A program made the translations under genes and the position numbers. DNA of 64,000 nucleotides from Chamaelirium japonicum (taxonomy: Eukaryota > Streptophyta > Magnoliopsida > Liliales > Melanthiaceae): contig OX393552.1 in NCBI GenBank assembly GCA_947650365.1, positions 44,293,740 to 44,357,739 of the forward strand. Reading direction: 5' to 3'. The notes under the pieces were generated by a model, which saw nothing but the letters and a program-made list of their open reading frames with translations, ran no database searches and was not told where the DNA came from. Shown here piece by piece: positions 47,720 to 58,775 of this stretch (its first letter is position 1; each line of letters begins with the position of its first letter).

Positions 47720-49513
47720 ATCCGAACACCCAATGTGGTGAACTTGAGATCTGTGCTCCTCAAGTCCAGTTTGTCCACTATCCCCAATTTTTTCATATCT
47801 ACTATGCTAATTCCAAAAGCTATCACAGATAAATTAAATATTATCCAATGGGATTTTGGGTGGGGATTTGAGCCTGATAGAAGGCATCTCTACTTGCTGG
47901 GATGGAATCAATTTCTTAAACCAAAGCTGAAAGGGGACCTCGGGTTCCAGGATATCACAGTTGTCAATCAAGCCCTAATCATGAAGATGGCTTGGGCCTT
48001 CTTGAAGAACCCAGATTATTGGTGGGTACGTGTTCTCGCCAATAAGTATTTGAGAGCTGCAGATTTCTGGTCTGACAAGCCAAAGACGGGTGACTAGGGA
48101 ACTTGGTGTAGTCTATTGAAGGGTCGGGACCTAATTCGACCATACATATGTTGGAGAGTGGGAGATGGTTCCTCCATTAAGATATGGGGCGAACAATGGG
48201 TTCCAGGTCTCCTAGACCGAGCTATCTTTAGACCGAGTAGAGAGGGAGCGATCCCTATGTGTCAGATCTTATTGATCCCATTTTTAGGTCCTCAAGATAT
48301 GATCAACTTGTCAGCCTTGAACTTCATCATATTGAAATTGAGGCGATTCTTCAGATCCACCTAGCTATCTCTCCGAACTCGGACAATTTATTGTGAACCC
48401 CGTCCTCAAACAGCCGGTTCACTATTCAATCGGCTATTGGTCCCTTTTTGCTAGACTCAATGAGGCCTCATCTTCGACGATTGAATATCAATTGGAAAGC
48501 CCTATGGAAGTCTAAAGACTGTTTGCTAAAGGCCCTGATTTTCGTCTGGCGGGCACTGCGGGGATGCCTTCCTACTACGAGGAGAATTGCTTCCCACCTT
48601 CCTCACGTGGACAAGGCTTGTTCTTTATGTAAAGAGGAGGAGGAATCTGAAGTGCACCTTCTCTTTCACTGCCCATTTGCTCGAGCAGTTTGGTTTGGGT
48701 CAGATCTGCAATTACTCACTGATGAGCCACAACAATCCTTGGACCAATGGATCAACCTGCTTCTGTCCCCAAAGATATCTAAGGTGACTCTGTTCAGCTA
48801 CGCTACTATCATACTCTGGAACATATGGAAGGCAAGGAACCGATGGATCTTTGATCGAGTAAGGCCAAAACCAGATCTAGTTATTATGACTTCTAACATC
48901 CTCTTTAGGGACTTTTCTTCTGGCATCCTTAGGGATCCGGCACCTCATCCTTCTCATTGGTTGCCGCCGGACATAAAAACGCTGAAAGTTAATGTGGACG
49001 GGGCGATAGGTGAATCGATGTCAGCCATCGGTGTCATCATTTGCAATAGTGATGGAGTCCACATGTACTCTGAAGGGGCCATCTTCAAGGCCTGCGAGGT
49101 GCTCGAGATTGAAGCTCGCGCTATCCTTGTTGGGTTGCAAGCCCTCTGCAAACTTGATGCCTCCACGGTGTTTGTGGAAGGCGATAATCAAGTCCTCATC
49201 GACATCCTGTCGGATGGAGATATCTCTCCACCATGGCAGACACAGAACATCGTATCTGACTGTAGGATTATCTCTCGTTCTTTCTCGGTGTGCCGATTTT
49301 TCCATGTCAAGCGGGACCAGAACAGTTGTGCAGATGCCTTAGCTAAGTTTGCGCTCAGGGAGCGGGTCGGTTTCTCTTCCATTTTCATTCATGATTGTAT
49401 TTCGTCTCTGGTGTCCTCTGAAATGAGACAATTTAATAATTGTAATGTCGCTCCGATTTTCAGGACTGGGACACCATGAATAGATCCTCCGTAGTTCCTA
49501 CCAAAAAAAAAAA
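47720..49513 (+). mobile_element. L1-type LINE, 5'-truncated, with RNase H domain and poly(A) end
   Basis: The remaining ORF2 C-terminal half shows LIPKAITDKLN, WGFEPDRRHLYLL, GDLGFQDITVVNQALIMKMA, then RVGDGSSIKIWGEQWVPG, a zinc-binding region CSLCKEEEESEVHLLFHC (near 48,617-48,670) and an RNase H domain (about 48,970-49,360). The RNase H keeps its acidic residues in VNVDGA, EIEARA, VEGDNQ and CADALAKFA. A TAG (48,095-48,097) and a frame break near 48,361 disable the protein. The end is marked by 11 A residues (49,503-49,513). The 5' boundary is approximate. Confidence 0.85.
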
Positions 49514-52500
49514 GAGTGCAGCTACACATGATAGCTTAACAACTTTTACTCTTTGGTATTATTGATTTAGATTTATATAACCCAATGAATCTAGGCTAAT
49601 GGGACAAGGGTTGAGAAGCTCACATGGTGGTTTCACCTAATCCTTTGGGATCTGATCTTATCCCATTAACCCCGAATCAAAAAATATGAGCCTAAGCTCC
49701 CCATTACCTCCCTTCTCTACCCCATCTCCATCTCCATCTCCATCTCCTCTGATCCCCCCAAACCCTCACCCGTTTCCACTTCATTTTCGAGCCCCACCGT
49801 CTGATCAACATCGGATGAAAAAAAAACACCAAACCAACTCAACCCAATCCCCTCTCCCTCCCCCTTTCCCTCTCCCGCTCCCTCTCAATTCTCTCTCTCA
49901 ATCCCCTTTAATCATGTCAGTGACTCAGTGCTGCTCTCTCCCTCTATTAAACCTGAAACATAGCCCCATTCCCGTTGAAATCTCGATTCCCCTCCCCACC
50001 ATCTTCCCCTTGTCTTGATCTCTCTCGGGATCTCGGGTGGTCGACGCGGAGACCTTGCGGCACAAGGAAGAGGAGGAGCGGCCGGCGGAGCTTCTCTTTT
50101 CTCTGTGGTGGCCATCGCGAGGAGTGGTCGTGCGGAGGACGGTCTCACGGTGGCTGCACGCGGCAGCCGGAGCGAGGGGCAAGGGAGGAGGACGCGCCGG
50201 AGCAGGGAGGAGCCGCAGCCGACTCCCTCCCTTCTGATCGGGTCAGCCCCCATTCTTTTTTTCTTCTTTGTGTTGTGGATCCAACCAGCCCAGCCGACCC
50301 TCTGGTTCCACCACTTCTCATGGCTGCAGTCGGCTGGGCATTCGACAGAAGCCGACCACCACCCGCTGCCACCTTGCCATCCCAAGGCCGAGACCTGGAC
50401 CCTTGGTATTGTTGCATAAGGTCGACCCCCCATCCTACCTACCGGATTCGGTGCTGATAACCCCTTGTCGTGCCTGACCTCGATCCTCGATCCATCCCTA
50501 TGACTGTATCACGACTTTCGAAAGCTGTGTTACTTGGTCACAATCGTTGAAACCATCAAACTCTGGGATTATGCTGTTTGGGTCATGCAATTTCATGGCC
50601 ATTGTTTATTTGTGGCATGTGAATCGTCGTGCTATGCACGGCGGCGAGCTGTCCAGCAGCCCACTTGCCCAACCTTGTCAATCCCGGGATTCGACTGGCT
50701 GAGCCATAATAGCCGTCGTCAATCCGAGCTCAGGCTCATGCGACTCGTTATCATCATAGTAACAACCATCATATTCTCACCTTAGCACAAGGTCATCTTG
50801 GGCGAATGATGAGTCGAACCGTCGATCTTGCGTAGACCCAACCCGATTTGTACACACTTAGGTCATGATGCTGAAGGCTCTTTCGGAGCACGAAGCATGC
50901 TAGTGTCAGCTCCTGATGCTGGTTTGACCTTTTAGTCGGATTATTACAATCGAACCATAGTATGACCCTTGGCGTCGGCAATGCCGATTAACCAAGACTA
51001 TACAATTAGAACAATTATTTTGTGTGCCAGTAGACCGGTGTTCATTGACGCCCAAATTTTCTTGACTCGGCCAGCTCAGACCTAACCCAATGATATTTAG
51101 TAGCAATTAATAATCATAGACTCGTCGTGTGTACTTGGCAGTTCATAAATGTGACGATCCAGTCGGAGGCAGATAAGAGGCCAGACTAGTAAGAGAACAC
51201 GATCGCTAACTAGGTGACATTTACTTTCTTTTTCGTGATCTTTAATAGTGGAAAATGAGAATAACTAAGAGTAGGTGTCCATTACACTGCATGCGGATCT
51301 CGACAGGCATCGTCGCATGTGGTCAAGTGGACCTCGCTTTGCATGCGGAATCGCGAGTCCGACGACGCATGCTTAAAACATTAATAATATAATAACAATT
51401 ATTTATTGATTACTTGAAGACTGTAATTAAGTATTCCTTTAAATTGAACCAATAAATGCTTAAATAATAAATATTGGGACCCACCCTCCTAAAGGAATAT
51501 GACGACCTCATTACACTGGTTTTCGAGAAGTGCTGGCCGAATCGTTTTAAGAGCAATGCGACTCTTTGCTGTAGTATTTTTATAGGTTGCGAGAGTAGTG
51601 CGGAAGCTGGGGTAAATTGTTGAAAATCTTTAATCACTAAATAGACTTTTTGCAGCTTTAATATATGTGTATGGGAATAATAATATGATAGTCTACCTGG
51701 TTAGAATGTAGGGACCCTATGTGCGTAAGGGCCGTGAATCACCCTGCGTGCACAGGCGAAGAAAAGTAAGTTAGGGGTCATGGGCAAGGGTTGTGGTAAA
51801 GTCAATGGGAGTAGCCCTTAAGTAGGGATTGACCTAGCAACCTTGTCCCGGAATAGTTGGAGTCCCCATAGTAAAACAAGTCGAGCGATAGAGCTTTACC
51901 GTGAAAGACGAAAAACCCTTTATGATCTTCTGGGTGAATTGTGCATGGTGTTGGTGGATGCACGACGAGAGAGTTGGCTCTCTACATCGAAATAAAAAGC
52001 CCTATAGTAATGCCCGATCGGGGGTAAGATGAACAAAATATCCGGGGTTCACATTAGGATAAATATTTTATATGATCATTATTAAGAACTATAGAATATT
52101 GATGTTGGACTAGGAAACTGTAGAGTGTGATAATTTAGTGACATTAAGATGGATGTCTTATTTAATTGTTCATTAACACCGTGGAATATTGAATGGACTT
52201 TATGTTAGACAACCTAGTGACAGTAGGAATTGTATGAGAACATAGACTACTTGTAGGCTTATGTTATCCTTCTGTAAACATTGATAATACTAAAATTGGT
52301 AAATATAATTTAATTCAATTAGATCGGTTGTCTCATATTATTAAAGGCTACTAGAATGTCACTAGCCATTAAATTGGCTAATCTCTTAATTTTCTATTGG
52401 GAGCTATTTTTTCGCACGACTAGACCGAACTGCAGGTTCAGAGGCTCAGGAGTAGCAGTAGGAGTCCATATGCAGAGTTAGAGTTACAGCTTTGTCTTTA

Positions 52501-54415
52501 TTTTAGTATGTTAGTCTCGTAGTTTTTTCTTTTCAAACAATGTAATTGTGTTGGAATAAGAGGTTCTTGAGTTAGTATTCTGTGGGTGTTAGATGCAATG
52601 ATCCAGCTGAATTCTTTTGGGTAGGCCTTTCTAAAGGCCCCAAGTCTAGGATATATCATGATGAAAATATAAGTACATATAATAGACCTAATTGATTAAA
52701 CCCTGTAGATAGGACCTCTAGACCGGTGCAGGATGAACATGATGAAAATATAAGTACATATAAAAGACCTAATTGATTAAACCCTGTAGATAGGACCTCT
52801 AGACCGATGCACTCGAGTGTCAGGGAGTGGGTGAGGCTACTTGGCTCACCGTCGGAGGCTTGAGCTTCGTGCTTGCTTAGGGGGACCCCCGTCAGCATCT
52901 AGCGGCACTGATGTGCGACCCATGCTGAGAGGATAGCCCTCTTAAAGGTCGAGTCTTGTTGAAGAAGTTCTCTCTCTATGACAATTTTTGTTTTCTCTAC
53001 TTGTTAATAAAATCGTTTTAGAAAAAAAAAAGATTCGTTGTTTTTCCCTCCTCTTTCTTTTCCTTATGTGTGAGCATAGAAGACGTCCTATGAGAACCCT
53101 AATTGGTATAGTTAATTTACCAAACCCAAACCCTCTTTCGTTTTCTCAACTCACACCTAGGGATCGGTCTTCAGATTTCTGGGGCGTGACACAAGTTCAC
53201 AACATCCTTGGTGACTCCTTTGCGGTGATTGGAAAGCAAGGAGGCAGAGCTATATGCAGGATCGACAGATACCGGAGGCCGATGACAGGCACCCTTATCT
53301 CGCACTCAAACTCAACAACAGGCTCCTCCAATCGGGAATCATACTCATCCTCGGCGATAGGCACCCCAACGGAGTGAATCGCACTAAATCCCAATGGCCG
53401 TGGTGGTCGATGGATCGCACCTAGCCCTCCGATCCAAGCACCTTCTAGGTGAATTATACTCCACTCCACCTGTGCAAGTAACCCTCACGTGAATCCCACC
53501 CAACCCTAGCAGTGGCATATTACCCTCCGTCTGCATCATGTCCACCTAAAAAAAAATCATATAAGCATGAGACTACTGCTGTGGGCCAAAGCAACGAAGT
53601 ATTGATCTTTACGAATATATTTATATTAAAATACATTACGGGGAGAGAGAGAGATGGCCTACGTGGTACTCTCCTAGTTAATTATCCATATGGCAACCCC
53701 TCTCTTTATATCTCTCTCTACCCTCCAGGAAGTTATTCATGGTCGTCGATGGTCGCTGCTGCTAGCCAAAGCCGGCAATTTCTAGTGGCAGTGTTAGTGG
53801 TAGAACTAGATGGAGATGGTAGTGTCGACGGTGCTGGACGGTGTGGTGACATTGATGGTGTTGGGTTTGATGTATCCTACATGTCAATTCCAACAATGCC
53901 CAACACATGAATTAGCTAAACATTACTAAAACTAATCAATCGATGTACATGAGATGCATAAATCCACCAGTCCACTTTAGTATGATTAAGGTAACTTAGG
54001 TATGTAGATAAGATCCACATACATAAGATATGAGTTAGCATGCACGCTTAAGTAGGTTCGTAGTCGGTTGCTAGACTGGACATCTAACATGTAAGACTGT
54101 AATATCATGAGCTTCTCGTTAAAGAGAGGTGGCTTATCTCGGTCATTGATATGAGCATTACGTTAGGTAGTGTTGATGCATTTGGAATACATCGAACAAA
54201 ATCAAGAAAAGAAATTAGTCTTAATAACTGTCAACCAAGACCATAAGACCTCTACTACTACTTGACTAGAACCAAAATCATAAAATATGTTGTGAACCTT
54301 AGGTCTAGTGTACTCTACATTGACTTACAAATCAAGTAGGATTGCTGCAGGCCAAAATCGGGCCGATTTGATAGTTTACATTAGATTCTAGAGAACACAA
54401 AATAGTTCGTAGAAA
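49514..54415. other. Intergenic stretch without an identified gene
   Basis: CT-rich (49,690-49,910) and then GC-rich sequence (50,040-50,450) gives overlapping open frames on both strands, none recognisable. From 50,480 to 52,650 I see nothing I can classify. It may be decayed LTR sequence. A direct duplication lies at 52,658-52,819. Confidence 0.5.
52658..52819 (+). repeat. 81-bp tandem duplication
   Basis: Two copies, at 52,658 and 52,739, begin ATGATGAAAATATAAGTACA and end with GGACCTCTAGACCG and a short tail. They differ at only a few bases. Confidence 0.9.
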
Positions 54416-54420
54416 TTCCA

Positions 54421-55642
54421 TGATGCGATCTGATATCAACTAGATGGAATGCGTAATGCTTAAATTAATCCAAGTGCAGAATTTAGAACATTAAACATCA
54501 GATTTCAGCATATGTAAACAAATTTCAGCAATGTTTAGAATCACTATTCAACATTCATTCAATCCCAATCAGATTTAAGTCAATGAGATCATAAAACTGA
54601 CAATAAGAACAATAATTTCAGATTATAAGGACTGAATTTCAGCAATGATAACAATCACTATCTCAAATAATATGCCAATGTCTCAAGAACAAATAAAGAT
54701 CTAAACGAATAAACCCTAACGGATGAGACTCTCGGGAAAACAGAATTTTAGGATTCCTACGGTAAAACAGCAATAAGGTCGGTTGTAGAAAAGCAGGTTA
54801 TCACATGAAGATTATCGAGGATCGATCTCACCGTGCTTCGGTCAATGCCGGCAGCTTTCCGATGCTCCGAGGTTGCAGATGAACGGCGCGGAAGGGGAGG
54901 CGTGGCTCAGAAGACGGGGTGAAGAAGCCGAGACGATGATCTTGAAGAAGAAGAAACTCCACGTCGATCTTCCGTGAAGCCGAGAATGAATAGCGAGGCG
55001 ACGGGGTAGAAGCGTGCGGAAGGAAGAAATAGACAAGAAGCCGAGAGGATTTCGTCGGAAGAGATACACCGAGCAAGCGATCCGCTTCTCCGTTGTTAGG
55101 GTTTCAATTCAATTCATCTCCCTTTGCAATTAGGGTTTTTAGAATAAATAGGGGATGAAGGCACAAGGCACAAAAGGAAAGGAAAGAAGAGAGAGAGAGG
55201 CCGGTCGGGTAGAGAGAGAGAGAGGACGCGCGGAAGAGAGGGACGCGCGGGCATGTTCGCGGGAGAGAGAGAGAGGGCCGGTCGGGTGGGGATTGGGCTA
55301 GGGTTTTGGGTTTTTTAATTTCCCTTTGAATCTCATCCGTTGAGATCTATTCTAACCTAACATCCTATGGCTAAAAAGTAAACACAGAAACGAGTCAGTT
55401 CGGCATCTGTGGCTCGAACCGGATGCGAACATGGCTCGCACCTACCCAAACCAGAAATAAAAACTGAAATAACTAACGATCCGCTGGTCGGATCGAAATA
55501 AAGTAAAAACCAAAACTGTGGGGCTTCGATGAAGCTTTCCACTGATGCAGACGGATCGACGATCGGGTTCCTGGATCTCCGGCACGGATGAAAATACGCC
55601 ATCAGCTGTAGAAAAACTGCACGTAGTGGCTCGTCTGCATCA
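54421..55642. mobile_element. LTR-like repeat, copy B (1,222 bp), with perfect 5-bp target duplication
   Basis: TTCCA flanks both sides (54,416-54,420 and 55,643-55,647). The ends TGATGC...GCATCA are 6-bp inverted repeats. The sequence is closely similar to copy A at 20,658. The size, ends and 5-bp duplication fit a solo LTR. Near the left end GATCTGATATCAACT resembles the complement of a Met-tRNA primer site, which is unusual for an LTR interior. Confidence 0.8.
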
Positions 55643-55959
55643 TTCCATAATCGGCGAGAGGAATTAGGTGTCTTATTGAGTAGCTTTCATGAACTGCTGA
55701 CCACCAAGGTTGGCTAGCCGTAATCAAAGTAAGATGGTGATCACGAGACAATTAGAAGTCGGGACTCATAAGGATGAGCTAAATTAGGAGGAACAGTCGG
55801 TACTAATTTTAGTTAGCTTCATGGAGACCAGATTGGAAGGGTTCAAGTGCAACATAGGGGATAAGGGTACTCACGGACATAATTGTATGTTCAAATAACA
55901 GTGTTCCATCCAAAGGTTTGGGTTTGGTGTCCCTAATAGAGCCTCCCCATTGAAGTTTT

Positions 55960-56133
55960 TTCTCCACCTTGTTGTGGCATCGGCTAACAACTCTTCCCCG
56001 TATCCACGCCGCTCCCTCCCTTTCTACCTCCTAGTTACTGGCCTTGGCCAGCCTGTGCATGTGGTTTCTTTGATTCGATCCCGGCCTCCAATCCCTTCGA
56101 TGCCAAGGCAGGCGATCGATTGATTCTCATCAG
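55960..56133 (+). promoter_or_regulatory. Possible PSF1 non-coding leader exon and core promoter
   Basis: A CT-rich, GC-richer segment ends at a strong donor, CATCAG|GTTAGT (56,131-56,139). It could splice to the acceptor at 57,501 just upstream of the PSF1 ATG. The same CATCAGGTTAGTCAACC motif recurs at 56,222-56,238, giving an alternative donor after 56,227. This is inference from splice signals only. Confidence 0.3.
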
Positions 56134-56139
56134 GTTAGT

Positions 56140-57500
56140 CAACCAATTCATTTTCATGTTCGTTTTCACCATTCGATCTAATTGGAAACGTCCGGCGACA
56201 CGTCCGACGACACTTCCTTTTCATCAGGTTAGTCAACCAACCTAGTCATTGCTTCTCAAAGGGGCTTATTTATGACTAGAAATTACTCAATTGATGTTGT
56301 TCGAGTTTACATGTGGTATAAGTGGTGCAAAGTATTCATGATGTTGAGCTGTACTTTACCGTTTAGCCCCCAGACAAATTATAGCATCTAATTCCATTAT
56401 GAAATTCAACTATTTGATCTTATTAGTTATCAATTGTATCGCTTGGCTGTGGTACTAGTCTAGTATACATGATAACAATGTACAAACTAGTTACCTTGGA
56501 ACACTTATCACAACCCTATGAATTGGCATGACTGTAAGTGTCAGCTAGGTGATTTGGTAAAGTCTTTGGGGGTTGGTACCCAAGACCGATTTCCGCTTGG
56601 ATCGAATTAATAACTGGTAGGGGGTTGCCTTAACCCTCCCTCAAATGAGACATCAAGAGGTTCTCAAAATAATAAAATAATAATGATTTTAAATCCTTTT
56701 ATTGTAATTGATTGGAATATAAATTACGGTAATCATTTTTTTTTTTTTATGCATATTGTTTTTTTCCCCCCTCTTTGGTCTTGACTCATGCTCCGAGTGC
56801 TCTCACCCGATCAACTGCCACCCAACGACGATCCTCCTCCACCAGCGGTCCTCCAATGGAGATCCCTCCCCTTGCCCTAAAACCCCTTGCGTTCAATGAG
56901 AGCCTCCACCGTCTAGCATGGAGGCGATTCACTTCCACCGATCCACTTCCGACAGATTTGTTCTTGCTTCCTTGGATCTAAACTTCTCCCCTTTCTACTG
57001 TGGGTTCTTGGAAATGGGATCGGTCTAAAATCGAATCTTGATGGGATTTGAGGTGAAAGTTCTACCTAATCTAAGATGGCAACATCTGCTTCTTATTTTT
57101 ATATCATTTTCCCACCAAATTATTATTCTTGCATTACTTTTATCAGGATATAATTGCAATAGCATACATCCTTAAGATTGTGATCAGACTACGTACTTGC
57201 AAGCACAATTTGATATATGGGTAAATCACACTTTGCCCCCCCTGAAGTTTAGCTCAAAAACACTTAACCCCCCTATAGTTAAAAAACTACATTTTGCCCA
57301 CTTCGATTCAGTTTTGATTAGATAAAAATTACCAAATGAGGAAATGAAGTAGTTGACAAAAGGGGTGTTGTGCTAACATTTCAAACTTTACAGAGCGATT
57401 TGGAAGTGTTTTTGAGCTAAACTTCAGGGGGGCAAAGTGTAATTTACCCTTGATATAATTCTGATATACTCATGCACACATGTTTTCCTTATATGTTTTA
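56140..57500 (+). other. Region between possible PSF1 leader exon and PSF1 start
   Basis: It may be an intron in the 5' untranslated region (56,134-57,501). It includes a poly-T/CT tract near 56,740-56,775, a short CT- and GC-rich open stretch (56,775-56,981) without recognisable product, and a MULE MITE. Confidence 0.35.
57219..57449. mobile_element. MULE-type MITE (231 bp)
   Basis: The inverted ends GGGTAAATCACACTTTGCCC and GGGCAAAGTGTAATTTACCC are about 45 bp long in all. The 9-bp flanks TTGATATAT (57,210-57,218) and TTGATATAA (57,450-57,458) agree at 8 of 9. It lies about 75 bp upstream of the PSF1 start codon. Confidence 0.85.
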
Positions 57501-57525
57501 GATAAGTGGATATATCTGAGCCGGA

Positions 57526-57600
57526 ATGTATGGGAGACGAGCATCTCAGCTTCTGAATGAACTAGCCTGCTGTGAAGCAGGACAGCTTACAGTGTTCAAT
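57526..57600 (+). CDS. PSF1: PSF1 exon 1 (start codon)
   Basis: It has 25 codons, MYGRRASQLLNELACCEAGQ then LTVFN, and ends at AAT|GTATGA. The preceding TATGTTTTAG| at 57,501 looks like a splice acceptor 24 bases before the ATG, which suggests an intron in the 5' untranslated region. Confidence 0.92.
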
Positions 57601-58055
57601 GTATGATGCTTTTGCTTACTCAATCTCAATGAAAGGTCACTGTTTTACACTTCATTTCCATTACAAATTTACAATCGGTTATTGTTCCATTTGGTCATTT
57701 ACTCTCAAAAAATTATACGAATATGCATTTTATCTGCAAGTAAATCATGCGATCCCATGGTGTAGTTTTACATGCTTTCAATTGTAGGTAATTCACTCTG
57801 TTAATCCAATAGGCGTTGCTTGTGAAAATCCATGTTTTATCTTCACAAGTTTCAAAATGTACGTTATGCCGCTTTTGTTTCCTAACTGTATGTCCAAACA
57901 TATGATCTTGGAAATTTGCCTCAGTAGTCAGTAGGATAACTAGGTCTCTAGATTATACTCTAGGGCACACAAAAACGGACAAGGATATAGACACTGACAC
58001 AGATACAGACACGACGAATCTTAAAATAATAGGACACAAACATGGCAAGGACACA

Positions 58056-58132
<77 letters not shown>

Positions 58133-58276
58133 GCATGCTATAATGCGGCATGCTGTAAGTGCGGCACCACACCGTAGCCGTCTGATGCACCCGCTGTGCG
58201 CATCGCATGCACGCAGCGGTGCATCAGACGGTTGTAGTGTAGCGCCGCACTTACCGCATGCCGCATTATAGCATGC

Positions 58277-58307
<31 letters not shown>

Positions 58308-58702
58308 GGAATGAGATGCTGCCTATCAAAGCAGCGTTTTTGCTGCTTTGAGACATTGTTTGACCATCCTAGAAGTTTTGGAATTTGATGAAATTTGGTG
58401 AGGGTGTTGTCTAGGGTAAGATGATCATCCTCACAAATTTTCATCAAATTCCAAAACTTCTAAGAGGGTCAAATGGTTGAAGCAAAATGCTGCAGATTTT
58501 AACGGTGACTCCAGACGACTGATTTTGCTTCGACCATTTGAACCCCCTAGAAGTTTTGGAATTTGATGAAAATTTGTGAGGATGATCATCTTACCCTAGA
58601 CAACACCCTCACCAAATTTCATCAAATTCCAAAACTTCTAGGATGGTCAAACAATGTCTCAAAGCAGCAAAAAATGCTGCTTTGATAGGCAGCATCCCAT
58701 TC

Positions 58703-58775
<73 letters not shown>

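Noticed and set aside
49975..50457. Open frames of 134-173 codons on both strands in a GC-rich segment
   Set aside because: They overlap on opposite strands, have biased composition and show no recognisable domain. GC-rich sequence has few stops by chance.
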